Both the position numbers and the translations under genes were made by a program. From UBA6055 sp965214085 (GTDB lineage Bacteria > Chloroflexota > Anaerolineae > Aggregatilineales > Phototrophicaceae), in NCBI GenBank assembly GCA_965214085.1, contig OZ243937.1, forward strand, positions 2,356,001 through 2,420,000: 64,000 nt of DNA, read 5' to 3'. Numbering within the stretch: the stretch's first letter is position 1; every line of letters starts with the position of its first letter. Of the stretch, positions 17,290 through 25,597 are shown one piece after another. The notes under the pieces are model-generated. The model was not told where the DNA came from. It was given only the letters and a program-made list of their open reading frames with translations, and made no database searches.

Positions 17290-18735
17290 CTAATAGGGGC
17301 TGCCGACGCCGTTGCTGCTGTCATTCTCCACCGTTTCCAACGCCAAGGTATGCAACTCGGCCACAGCCCGCTCCAAATCACGCTGCTCAATGATGAAGGA
17401 AATGCTGCACTCGGATGAACCCTGCGCGATCGCCAGCACATTAATGCGCTTCTGCCCCAATAGCGAAAAGACCCGCCCAGCCACGCCCGGCGTGCCACGC
17501 ATGCCGGAGCCGACCACCGTGATGATGACGATGTCGCTGAGCACGTCGACGCTGTCAATATTGTTGTGCTGAATCTCGCGCTGCAGCTCGCTTTCAACCG
17601 CCGCTTTGACATCCCGCGCCAGCTCGTCCACCACTGTGAAGCAGAAGCTCTGCTCGGATGACGACTGCGAGATCATCAAGATGCTGGCGCCGGCATTGGC
17701 GGATGCCAGGAAGGTGCGGCCCGCGATGCCCGGCACGCCTAACATGCCCCGGCCGCTGACCGTCAGCATGGAGACATCGCGGATGCCGGTAATCGCTTTG
17801 ATGACCGTCTCGCTGGGCTGCGTCTTGGCGCCGACGACAGTGCCGCTGTGGCTCGGATTGAAGGTATTGCGGACGCGCAGCGGAATATCGCGGCTGATGA
17901 TGGGCTGCACCGTCTTGGGATGCAGCACCTTGGCGCCATAAAAAGCCAGCTCGCCGATCTCCTGATACGACACATAGGGCAGCACGCGCGCCCGGGCGTC
18001 CAGGCGCGGGTCGGTGGTCATGACGCCATCGACATCGGTCCAGACGACCAACTCGTCGCTGTCCAGATACGCGGCGATAATCGCGGCGATGAAGTCGCTG
18101 CCGCCGCGCCCCAGTGTCGTGATGGTGCCGTCCGGCGTCGCGCCGAAGAAGCCGGTGATGATCGGCGTAATGCCAGCTTCCATCTGCGGCAGCAGGCTCT
18201 TGGCGATGCGCGCCTCGGTCTCTTCCCAAAGCGGGTCGGCATCCTGAAATTGATTATCGGTTACGATCAAGTGGTTGCTGTCGAACTGCTGGACCGGCAG
18301 CCCCTCACCTTGCATGACGGCAGTGATGACCCGGCTGCTGAGCCGCTCGCCAAATGAAACCAGCGTATCAGATATGCGCGGCGTGGCTTCTCCTAATACG
18401 CGCACCGCTTCGCAAAGCTCGAGGTGTTGCCGCAGCAGCTCGTCCACTTCCGCCTCGATAGCAGCGCGCGCCGCCCCCGAGGCAATCAGCGCGTCGATGA
18501 CGGCCTGATGCTTGCGGCGGACAGCGTCATTGATGGACATGTATTTCTGCCTGTCGCCAGCGGCGGCCGCTCGCGCCGACTCCAGCAGCAAGTCGGTCAC
18601 GCCAGACATGGCTGAAACAACCACCGCCAGCTCGTCATCATCGGCAAGGAAATCACGGACAATCGCGACCACCTGCTTGATCGCCTCCGCCGAGCCCACA
18701 GACGTTCCACCGAATTTCATCGTTCTCCGCGCCAT
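17290..18735 (-). CDS. lysC: Aspartate kinase
   Basis: 481 residues, full-length monofunctional enzyme: it phosphorylates aspartate, the first step to Lys, Met, Thr and Ile. KFGGTSVGS (residues 7-15) is the substrate signature, FGERLSS and GRGGSDFIAA bind ATP, TDVDGVMTTDPR and FYGAKVLHPKT complete the kinase domain. Two ACT domains follow (VSGRGMLGVPGIAGRTF and VGSGMRGTPGVAGRVF), for allosteric feedback. The start is ATG 18735 with a G-rich site before it; the frame is open upstream only because it runs through the attenuator. Transcription is controlled by the leader described at 18768-18950. Confidence 0.93.
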   Translation of the reverse strand: MARRTMKFGGTSVGSAEAIKQVVAIVRDFLADDDELAVVVSAMSGVTDLLLESARAAAAGDRQKYMSINDAVRRKHQAVIDALIASGAARAAIEAEVDELLRQHLELCEAVRVLGEATPRISDTLVSFGERLSSRVITAVMQGEGLPVQQFDSNHLIVTDNQFQDADPLWEETEARIAKSLLPQMEAGITPIITGFFGATPDGTITTLGRGGSDFIAAIIAAYLDSDELVVWTDVDGVMTTDPRLDARARVLPYVSYQEIGELAFYGAKVLHPKTVQPIISRDIPLRVRNTFNPSHSGTVVGAKTQPSETVIKAITGIRDVSMLTVSGRGMLGVPGIAGRTFLASANAGASILMISQSSSEQSFCFTVVDELARDVKAAVESELQREIQHNNIDSVDVLSDIVIITVVGSGMRGTPGVAGRVFSLLGQKRINVLAIAQGSSECSISFIIEQRDLERAVAELHTLALETVENDSSNGVGSPY

Positions 18736-18767
18736 GCCCCCACCCTTTCTCGTCGGTCGCTGCAGAA

Positions 18768-18801
18768 ATAAAAAGGGCGCGTGGAAGGTTTCCACACGCC
18801 C
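18768..18801 (-). terminator. Attenuator terminator of lysC leader
   Basis: On the minus strand GGGCGTGTGGAA, loop ACC, TTCCACGCGCCC is a 12-bp stem (one G-U pair) followed directly by TTTTTAT. It lies between the Thr-rich leader peptide and lysC. The bases TGGAAACC at 18787-18794 in its 5' arm and loop can pair instead with GGTTTCCA at 18835-18842 at the end of the leader ORF, an antiterminator that excludes the terminator. Confidence 0.85.
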
Positions 18802-18824
18802 GTTTGCTGTCCGCTTCTTCGCCC

Positions 18825-18911
18825 CTACAACAAATGGAAACCTCCGCGTTGCGCCTCTATGCGCATCGTAGTCATCGTCATCGTAGTGGTAGTGATCGTT
18901 TGCTTCGCCAT
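18825..18911 (-). CDS. Thr-rich leader peptide of the lysC attenuator
   Basis: 28 codons, ATG 18911 to TAG 18825, too short for routine gene calling. Residues 5-16 read TITTTTMTMTTM: eight Thr, three Met and one Ile in twelve, followed by RIEAQRGGFHLL. Thr, Met and Ile are all end products of the aspartate pathway that the downstream kinase opens. As in the thrL system of enterobacteria, scarcity of charged tRNA-Thr would stall the ribosome here and favour the antiterminator. That mechanism is inferred from the layout. Confidence 0.85.
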   Translation of the reverse strand: MAKQTITTTTMTMTTMRIEAQRGGFHLL

Positions 18912-18921
18912 TTCGCCGCAT

Positions 18922-18950
18922 ACATTATCAGCGATGCGCGCCGCTGTCAA
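18922..18950 (-). promoter_or_regulatory. Promoter of the lysC leader
   Basis: Minus-strand TTGACA at 18945-18950 is a perfect -35 box. Possible -10 boxes are TAATGT (18922-18927, spacer 17) or GATAAT (18924-18929, spacer 15). Either puts the transcript start within a few bases of the leader ATG. Confidence 0.65.
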
Positions 18951-19398
18951 GTTAGTAGTCGCCACCGAAACTGCTGAATTTCAGGAAAGCAAAATGTAGC
19001 GCGCAGTCCATACCGGGGATTCACCACAGATTCACAGAAGTAAAACCAAGTTAGTCATGCGAAAAAGCTAGATTTGTAGGGGCGACCAATTTGGTCGCCC
19101 GCTGCCGCTGTAATTTGTGGATTCGGGCGACATGGTATGTCGCCCCTACAGATTGTTGCTCTGGTGAAATTTACATTACTTTATTGGCTTTACTTTGACA
19201 CAGAGGGCACAGAGATTAGTCGATGGCTGGATCGACGCACTCATTTCTGTGGTACTCAGCTCTACGGCCGCCGCCCGTGCCGATTTCAGACGGCGCCGGT
19301 ATGAGCTGCCAAAGACAAGGGCGTATTCGCGTCTAGTGCCATGCCGCCGCCCTGTGCTAAAATCGCGACACGCCGTCCGATGTGCCCCGGCTGATACC
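18951..19398. other. Intergenic stretch with two GGGCGA hairpins
   Basis: Contains TTCACCACAGATTCACAGAAG near 19020 (split: TTCACCACAG, ATTCACAGAAG), then hairpins GGGGCGACC-AATTT-GGTCGCCC (about 19078-19100) and GGGCGACA-TGGTA-TGTCGCCCC (19125-19146). These are the same short palindromes seen at 57.6 kb. TGCTAAAAT near 19360 may be the -10 of the next gene. An ORF reading through from 19195 has no coding look before 19399. Confidence 0.5.
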
Positions 19399-20316
19399 GT
19401 GTCAGAAGCGAACAGCCACTCAAACGCCAGCAGTCACAAGCGTCTTACCAATTTGCGTGTTGCTGCGTTGTGCCTTTGCCTCGCGGCTGCGCTTATCGCC
19501 GCCAATCTGGTGTACAGCGCGCTGACGGGGCGCAGTGACGTGTTAAGCGGCAGCGCCGGGGAGCTGCTCTATGTCGCCAGTTTTTCCGGTTTCGCCGACG
19601 AATGGGATTTATACGAGGGCCAGCAGAGCGCCAGGATCGCCGATGACCAACTTGAACTAGCGGTCAGCGCGCCGCAGACAGCTGCCTGGTCCGCCGCCCG
19701 CCCGCCATTCGCCGACTTCGATGTCAGCGTAAAGGCGGTGGCCAGCGCAGGCCCGCAGGACAATGCCTTCGGCCTCGTCTTCCACATCCGTAATGACGAG
19801 CAGGCCGACTGCGACCTGCCCGCCGTGCTGCTCTGCGGCTTGGAAGACCTGCTGCCGCTGGCGGGCGCGGGCATCCGCCAGGGCTTGGACCTGAAGCGCT
19901 CGACCGAATACTACGCCTTCCTCATCAGCAGCGACGGCTACTACTCCTTGTGGCAGACGAAAGCGGGCCACAGCAAGCTGTTGAGCGCCTGGATCCCTTC
20001 CTCTGATATCCGCCAGGGGCTAGGCGCAGAGAATACGATCCGCGTCATCGCTGAGGGGCCGCGTTATCAATTCAGCGTGAACGGCGCCCCGCACGCGCTC
20101 TGCCTGCCCGATGCTGCCGGGGCGGCTAGCACCTTTGCCGCGGGCGAATGCGTGGCCGGCAGCATGCAAGACAGCTACCTGGCCGAGTCCGGCGCCGCGG
20201 GCCGGCTGGGGCTCATCGCGCAGTCGACAGCATCAGGCGGTGGCCTTGTGGTACGCTTCGATAATATGATCGTGTTCAGCCCCTCCGCAGATGACGGGAA
20301 GGAAGCGCGCCTGTGA
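19399..20316 (+). CDS. Hypothetical membrane-anchored extracellular protein
   Basis: 305 residues from GTG 19399 (the frame is open from 19195 but the extra part is Arg-rich and repeat-like). A short basic N-terminus precedes one membrane helix (LRVAALCLCLAAALIAANLVYSAL). The outside part has alternating beta-type motifs (LLYVASFSGFADEWDLYEGQ, FGLVFHIRNDEQADC, YYAFLISSDGYYSLWQ, RYQFSVNGAP, FDNMIVFSP) that resemble the jelly-roll LamG/DUF1080 type found in carbohydrate-binding modules; this is a pattern judgement, not a firm family call. The stop overlaps the GTG start of mtaB by 4 bases (GTGA). Confidence 0.7.
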   Translation: MSEANSHSNASSHKRLTNLRVAALCLCLAAALIAANLVYSALTGRSDVLSGSAGELLYVASFSGFADEWDLYEGQQSARIADDQLELAVSAPQTAAWSAARPPFADFDVSVKAVASAGPQDNAFGLVFHIRNDEQADCDLPAVLLCGLEDLLPLAGAGIRQGLDLKRSTEYYAFLISSDGYYSLWQTKAGHSKLLSAWIPSSDIRQGLGAENTIRVIAEGPRYQFSVNGAPHALCLPDAAGAASTFAAGECVAGSMQDSYLAESGAAGRLGLIAQSTASGGGLVVRFDNMIVFSPSADDGKEARL

Positions 20317-21617
20317 AAGTGCACCTAAAGATGGTCGGCTGCCGGCTCAACCAGAGCGAGATCGAAACCATGGCGCGGCAATTCAGCGCCTTGGGCCACG
20401 AGATTGTCGCCAAGCCTGAAGATGCCGACCATTTTGTACTCAATACCTGCGCGGTTACGCAAGAAGCCGCTAAAACCAGCCGCAAGTTCGCGCGCGACTT
20501 TCACCGCGCTAACCCGCGTGCCGAGACGACTGTCACCGGCTGCTACGCGCAGATTGCGCCCGGCGACATCGCGACCTTGCCCGGTGTGCGGCGCGTGGTC
20601 GACAACGGCGATAAGGCTCAACTGGTGTCACAGATCACCGGCGAGTTTATCGACGAATTCGACAGCGAGCCCATCGAACGGAACGCGCTGCCGGGCAGCC
20701 TCGGCCGGACGCGCGCCTTCGTCAAAGCGCAGGACGGCTGCGACAATGCCTGCACCTTCTGCGTCACCACCATCGCCCGCGGCAAGGGACGGAGCCGCTC
20801 GCTGGAAGACATCACGCGCGAGGTCAACTACCTGGAAGACTGCGGTTTTCAAGAAGCGGTGCTGACCGGCGTACATCTGGGCAGCTACGGCCAGGACCGC
20901 GGCGAGCGACAGGGACTGCGCAACCTGGTAGAGACGCTGCTGCGCGAAAGCTCCCTGCCGCGGCTTCGGCTTTCGTCGCTGGAGCCTTGGGACCTGGCGC
21001 CCGCTTTCTTTGACTTGTGGGAGGATCCACGCTTGTGCCGCCACCTGCATTTGCCGCTGCAAAGCGGTTGCGACGCCACGCTCAAGCGGATGCGCCGCCA
21101 CACCAGCCAGAAGGACTTCCGCGCCCTCGTGCAAGCGGCCCGCGCCAGCATCCCCGGCCTGCGCATTACATCGGATGTCATCGTGGGTTTCCCCGGCGAG
21201 AGCGACGACGAGTTCGCCAAATCGGAGCGCTTCATCCGCGAGATGGCATTCGGCGGCCTGCACGTATTCCGCTATAGCAGCCGCCCTGGTACGCCGGCCA
21301 GCCGCATGCGCCAGCAAATCAGCACGGCGACAAAAAAAGCGCGCAGCAGCAAATTGCTCGCGCTGTCAGAGACGCTTGAGCGCCGCTTCGCCGAGCAGCT
21401 TCTGGGCACGAGACAAGCGGTGCTATGGGAGCAAGTCAGCGGCGCCACGCCCGAGGGCTTCGTCAATTGCGGCTACACCGACAATTACCTGCGTATCCGC
21501 GCCGTTCATCCGCGGGATCTGAGCAATGTCATCACTGATACTCGCCTGGAGTCGTACAATAAGGGCGTAATTCATGGTAAAGTGAAAGAAGTGTTATCGG
21601 CGCCCGATTTCCCCTGA
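20313..21617 (+). CDS. mtaB: tRNA N6-threonylcarbamoyladenosine (t6A37) methylthiotransferase MtaB
   Basis: 434 residues, GTG start inside the preceding stop. The UPF0004 domain shows MVGCRLNQSE, LNTCAVTQEA and VTGCYAQ, three Cys for one iron-sulfur cluster. DGCDNACTFCVTT is the radical-SAM CxxxCxxC for the second. HLPLQSGCDATLKRMRR and SDVIVGFPGESDDEF are standard MiaB-family motifs. The three-residue text GCR-LNQ and the short C-terminal TRAM-like region place it with MtaB rather than MiaB or RimO. It adds methylthio to t6A at position 37 of ANN-decoding tRNAs. Confidence 0.88.
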   Translation: MKVHLKMVGCRLNQSEIETMARQFSALGHEIVAKPEDADHFVLNTCAVTQEAAKTSRKFARDFHRANPRAETTVTGCYAQIAPGDIATLPGVRRVVDNGDKAQLVSQITGEFIDEFDSEPIERNALPGSLGRTRAFVKAQDGCDNACTFCVTTIARGKGRSRSLEDITREVNYLEDCGFQEAVLTGVHLGSYGQDRGERQGLRNLVETLLRESSLPRLRLSSLEPWDLAPAFFDLWEDPRLCRHLHLPLQSGCDATLKRMRRHTSQKDFRALVQAARASIPGLRITSDVIVGFPGESDDEFAKSERFIREMAFGGLHVFRYSSRPGTPASRMRQQISTATKKARSSKLLALSETLERRFAEQLLGTRQAVLWEQVSGATPEGFVNCGYTDNYLRIRAVHPRDLSNVITDTRLESYNKGVIHGKVKEVLSAPDFP

Positions 21618-21675
21618 CGCCAAGAATTAGCGGCAGCCGACGCGGTCAAAGACTGAACTGGACTGAAGAGACAGC

Positions 21676-22122
21676 ATGCCAGACTTGAAGCAAGCGTTGC
21701 AGAATGCGCTGAAAGACGCGATGCGGGCAAAAGACCGTGAGCGCCGCAACGCCATTCGCCTGCTGCAAAGCGCCATCAAACAGACTGAGATCGACAGTCA
21801 AACTACGCTGGACGATGACGGCGTCCTGGAAATCTTGCGCAAAGAGGCAAAGAAACGGCGCGAGACCATCGCCGAGCTGGAAAGCGCCGGGCGCGCGCAA
21901 GACGCCGCGAACGAGAAATTCGAGCTGTCGGTAACCGAGGAATTCTTGCCGCGCCAGCTCAGCGCCGAAGAATTGCGCCCCATAGTACAGCAAGCCATAA
22001 GTGAAGCCGGCGCCAGCACAATGAAAGACATGGGCAAGGTGATGAAAGCCGTCATGCCCCGGGTTCAAGGGCTGGCCGATGGCCGGGCTGTTAGCGCGCT
22101 TGTCAAAGAGATCTTGAGTTAG
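21676..22122 (+). CDS. yqeY: YqeY/GatB-like domain protein
   Basis: 148 residues, all of the normal family length. DALKDAMRAKD-type N-terminus (ALQNALKDAMRAKDRERRNAIR), central KKRRETIAELESAGR and EEFLPRQLSAEEL, and C-terminal DMGKVMKAVMPRVQGLADGRAVSALVKEIL match the YqeY family, which resembles the tail of the GatB amidotransferase subunit and is thought to bind tRNA. First gene of a run with the HD phosphodiesterase (4 bases between), ybeY and dgkA. Confidence 0.9.
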   Translation: MPDLKQALQNALKDAMRAKDRERRNAIRLLQSAIKQTEIDSQTTLDDDGVLEILRKEAKKRRETIAELESAGRAQDAANEKFELSVTEEFLPRQLSAEELRPIVQQAISEAGASTMKDMGKVMKAVMPRVQGLADGRAVSALVKEILS

Positions 22123-22126
22123 ACCC

Positions 22127-24586
22127 GTGTTGATTCACGTCGCCGATTTACTCGAAGACCGATTCAACATCAATCCTCAACGGACGGAGACTGCGGCGCA
22201 TTTCCTCTTGATGCTGGCGGCGGGGGTGGCTTTTGCGCTCTGCTGCACCTTCATCGTCGCCTTCGATGACATCTTTCTGCGCTTCAACAGCACCGCCAAC
22301 CTGGGCATCGGGCGCGTGCCCACCGAAGATATCATCACTCGCGAAGAAGGCTCGTTCATCAGCGCCATTCTCACTGAGCAAGAGCGGACTAATGTGCTTG
22401 CGCAAGTGCCGACCGTATTTAGCCCGGCCGACCCCGGCGTCGCGCGGCAACAGCGTGATCTTACCGAGCAGATCCTGGCATACATCGACAACGTTCGCGC
22501 CGATAGCTACGCCTCGCTGGATCAACAGATCGCCGACATCAAAGCCATATCATCATTGCAGCTGGCCGAAAGCGAAGACTCGGTCAGCGCCATTCTGCAG
22601 CTGCCCGACGATAGCTGGCTGCAGGTGCGCAACGAAATTGTTCTGGTCTTGGAACGGGTGATGAGCGCTGAGATCCGCGCTGCCGACCTCGAACGGGCGC
22701 GCGCCCAGCTGCCCAATCAAGTGAGCCTGCGCTTGGCCGAGCAACAGAGCCGGATCGTGACAGAAATCACCTCGGACTTAATCCGCGCCAACACCTTTGC
22801 GAATCCGGACCAGACCGCCATCAATCAGGCGGCGGCTTTGGCCAATGTCGAGGATCAACAGCGGCAATTCATCGCCGGTCAAATCGTCGCGCCGGCCGGG
22901 CAACGCATCGACGCCTTGTCGTTCGAGGCGCTGCAAGAGTTGGGCTTGCTGGCGCAAACGAGCAATCGCGCCCCGCGGATCCTGCGCGCGCTGCTGGCAA
23001 GCAGCCTGGCAGCTGCCTGGCTGGCTCTGTATATCAGCCGCTTCGAGGCGCACTTGCTCAGGTCGGACAGTTCCGATTTACTTTTGATCGCCGTGCTGTT
23101 TTTGGTGGCGCTGGCGGCCATGCGCGCCTTCGGCAACGCCAACATCTACCTGATGCCGGCGGCTGCGCTGGGCATTGTCTACGTCGCCATCAGCACACCC
23201 AACCTGGCCATCATCGCCGCTATCGGCTTCGCCTTCCTCAGCAGTTTGCTCAGCCGCAGCCCGTCACTGGAGATCGCCAGCCTGATCGCCGCTGGCAATA
23301 TCGGCGCCATTCTTACGCTGCGCCATGCCGGCCGCTTGAACAACTATTTCCTGGCGGGCCTATTTGTTGGCTTGGCCAACGCGGCGATTGTGGCAATTTT
23401 CGCGCTGCAAATCGGCTTCGGACCCAACGATGGCGCCAATATGCTGCAAGCCCTTTTCAGCGGTGTTCTCATCGTGCCAACCACGGCATTCGGCGTGATG
23501 TACGCGCTGACAGTACTCTTCAATTTGGCCACGCCATTTAAGCTGATGGATCTAAGCCAACCCAGCAAACCACTGCTGCAGCGCCTATTGCGCGAGGCGC
23601 CGGGCACCTACCAGCACTCGCTGCAGGTGGCCAACCTGGCGGAACAAGCTGCGCAGGCAATCGGCGCAAACACGCAAATTACGCACGTGGCCTCGCTCTA
23701 TCACGATATCGGCAAAATGAGCAATCCCTTCTTTTTCACGGAGAATCAGCAGCATATCTCAAACCCGCACGACGCGCTTGACGATCCTTACCGCAGCGCC
23801 GATATCATCATCAACCATACGATTGAAGGCGATCAAATCGCCAAACGACACAACTTGCCCCACAGAATCCGCGAATTCATCCGCGAGCATCACGGCACGA
23901 CCCAAGTTTACGTCTTCTACCAGCGCGCGCTGGCCGCCGCCGGCGACAAGCGAAATATCGATATCGCCGATTTCAGCTACCCGGGCCCGATACCGCAAAG
24001 CCGCGAGACAGCCATCGTCATGATGGCGGACAGCTGTGAATCGGCCTCGCGCGCTGTCAAACCGCAGACCAACGAAGAAATCACGGATCTGGTCCACGGC
24101 ATTATCGAAGGCAAACGCAACAACGGGCAGTTGGACGATTCCAATTTGACGCTTAACGAATTACGTAAAATCGAAGAAACATTTATAGATATTTTCCGCG
24201 GCTTGTTCCACCCGCGCATCGATTACGCCAAAGCGGTACAGTTACCACCGCAGCGGGAGGCAGAGCGCGCCGCTGCCGATTCACCTAACAAAGGCGAGCC
24301 CGCCATCGTCGCTGCGAGTGTTTCCGCCGACAAGCCGCGTAAAGCGCGCGTATCCACGACGAAAGCCACGCCAAAGGCGACTGCGCCGGATCGGACCAGC
24401 AAGCCCGAGCGCGCGCCAGACCAGCCCGCCCCACGCCTTGACAAGACGCTGAACGAGCCTGGCGCGTCAACGGTGATGGAAGAAGAAGAGCCGCTGGCTG
24501 ATGTGCCCTTCCTGCCCAAGCGCAATGGCAACAAATCGATCAAGCAACCCGCCTCAAATGCCGACGATGTGGATGAGCCAGCGTGA
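22127..24586 (+). CDS. pgpH: 7TM-HD domain phosphodiesterase (PgpH type, c-di-AMP)
   Basis: 819 residues, GTG start. N-terminal membrane helix (FLLMLAAGVAFALCCTFIVAF), extracytoplasmic 7TMR-HDED domain, then about seven helices between residues 285 and 480, followed by the cytosolic HD domain: GTYQHSLQVANLAEQAA, SLYHDIGKM (the HD), NHTIEGDQIAK and REHHGTTQVYVFYQRA. The metal-binding His/Asp set is complete. PgpH enzymes hydrolyse c-di-AMP to pApA. The last 110 residues are a Lys/Pro/Ala-rich low-complexity tail not needed for catalysis. The stop overlaps the ybeY GTG. Confidence 0.88.
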   Translation: MLIHVADLLEDRFNINPQRTETAAHFLLMLAAGVAFALCCTFIVAFDDIFLRFNSTANLGIGRVPTEDIITREEGSFISAILTEQERTNVLAQVPTVFSPADPGVARQQRDLTEQILAYIDNVRADSYASLDQQIADIKAISSLQLAESEDSVSAILQLPDDSWLQVRNEIVLVLERVMSAEIRAADLERARAQLPNQVSLRLAEQQSRIVTEITSDLIRANTFANPDQTAINQAAALANVEDQQRQFIAGQIVAPAGQRIDALSFEALQELGLLAQTSNRAPRILRALLASSLAAAWLALYISRFEAHLLRSDSSDLLLIAVLFLVALAAMRAFGNANIYLMPAAALGIVYVAISTPNLAIIAAIGFAFLSSLLSRSPSLEIASLIAAGNIGAILTLRHAGRLNNYFLAGLFVGLANAAIVAIFALQIGFGPNDGANMLQALFSGVLIVPTTAFGVMYALTVLFNLATPFKLMDLSQPSKPLLQRLLREAPGTYQHSLQVANLAEQAAQAIGANTQITHVASLYHDIGKMSNPFFFTENQQHISNPHDALDDPYRSADIIINHTIEGDQIAKRHNLPHRIREFIREHHGTTQVYVFYQRALAAAGDKRNIDIADFSYPGPIPQSRETAIVMMADSCESASRAVKPQTNEEITDLVHGIIEGKRNNGQLDDSNLTLNELRKIEETFIDIFRGLFHPRIDYAKAVQLPPQREAERAAADSPNKGEPAIVAASVSADKPRKARVSTTKATPKATAPDRTSKPERAPDQPAPRLDKTLNEPGASTVMEEEEPLADVPFLPKRNGNKSIKQPASNADDVDEPA

Positions 24587-25068
24587 GCGCCAACATTCAG
24601 CTGTGTAACCCGCACAATCGTCCCCTTGAAAAAGCCCGCTTAACACAAGCGGCACTGGCCGCCCTTGAGCAGACAGACGAGCGCCGCCGCGTCTCAATAA
24701 GCATCGTCGTCACCGATGCCGATGCCCTGCGCGCGTACAATCGCCAACATCGGCAAGTTGACGCCGCCACCGATGTACTTTCCTTCGCGGCCGCGCCCTT
24801 GCCCGCTGCGATAGACACTGCCGGCGGCTATCTTGGCGATATCGTCATCGCCTACGATTATGTGGCGGCGCAGTGTGATGCGCGCGGCTGCTGCCTCGGC
24901 GATACACTCTGCCTGTTGGTAGTTCACGGCACGCTGCACCTGCTGGGACATGACCATGAATGCGCCGCGTCGCGGGAGCGCATGTGGGTCCTGCAGGCGG
25001 CGACCCTGGAATCACTCGGCATCAGCCCGGCGCTGGTCCAGAATTATGCGGCGGCCGGCGATGGATGA
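24583..25068 (+). CDS. ybeY: Endoribonuclease YbeY
   Basis: 161 residues, GTG start at 24583 overlapping the preceding stop. HGTLHLLGHDHECAASRERMW is the family's three-His zinc site (HGxLHLxGxDH; given here as HGTLHLLGHDH). Upstream, ATDVLSFAA matches the conserved TDVLSFP motif. Involved in 16S rRNA 3'-end processing and ribosome quality control. Order pgpH-ybeY-dgkA is a classic one in Gram-positive-type genomes. Confidence 0.93.
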   Translation: MSANIQLCNPHNRPLEKARLTQAALAALEQTDERRRVSISIVVTDADALRAYNRQHRQVDAATDVLSFAAAPLPAAIDTAGGYLGDIVIAYDYVAAQCDARGCCLGDTLCLLVVHGTLHLLGHDHECAASRERMWVLQAATLESLGISPALVQNYAAAGDG

Positions 25069-25510
25069 GGAGCTGCAGCGCCGGCTGCATAAGACCGCGA
25101 ATACCAATCCAGCCGAGTTCAGCTGGTCCAGCAGCCGGTCGCGTTGGCGCAGCTTCGTTTACGCCTGGGCCGGCATCGTCTATATGTTGCGCTTCCAGAA
25201 GAACACGCGCATCATGGGCGCCGCCACCGCCGCCGTCATTCTCGCCGGCTACTGGGCTGGCATCGACGCCTTGCGCTGGGCCGTCTTGGTCTTGGCTGTG
25301 GCGCTGGTTTGGGTCGCCGAATTTATCAACGCGGCGATTGAAGCCGCTGCTGATATTGCCTCGCCAAGTTTCCACCCGATGGCGAAGGTCGCCAAAGATG
25401 TCGCCGCTGGCGCCGTCTTGGTCGCCTCGGTCGCGGCATTGCTAGTCGGCGCCTTCATTCTTGCGCCGCCGCTGATGGACAAGTTAAGCGCCGGATTCCA
25501 CCCGCAATAA
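25061..25510 (+). CDS. dgkA: Diacylglycerol/undecaprenol kinase
   Basis: 149 residues from ATG 25061, overlapping the ybeY stop by 8 bases. Three membrane helices; SFVYAWAGIVYMLRFQKNTRI is the first conserved block, VWVAEFINAAIEAAAD the active-site EfiNtaiE motif and KVAKDVAAGAVLVAS the KDxaAgAV block. These are the prokaryotic DAGK signatures; Gram-positive members phosphorylate undecaprenol. About 20 extra charged N-terminal residues precede the core. Confidence 0.9.
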   Translation: MDEELQRRLHKTANTNPAEFSWSSSRSRWRSFVYAWAGIVYMLRFQKNTRIMGAATAAVILAGYWAGIDALRWAVLVLAVALVWVAEFINAAIEAAADIASPSFHPMAKVAKDVAAGAVLVASVAALLVGAFILAPPLMDKLSAGFHPQ

Positions 25511-25597
25511 TGTTACGTTTATCACGAAAACGCAGGAAGTCTGAATTGTGCTACAATCACAGGCATGCAAATGTAAAATAAGCTTTCGGTTGCTGCC

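Noticed and set aside
18736..18921. N-terminal extension of aspartate kinase with an Asp/His-rich sequence
   Set aside because: This frame overlaps the attenuator hairpin; the Thr-rich reading in another frame is the meaningful one, and the kinase family starts at KFGGTSVG.
19195..19398. N-terminal extension of the membrane-anchored orphan
   Set aside because: The first part runs through repeat words (CACAGAGGGCACAGAG) and is Arg-rich; GTG 19399 just before the membrane helix fits better.
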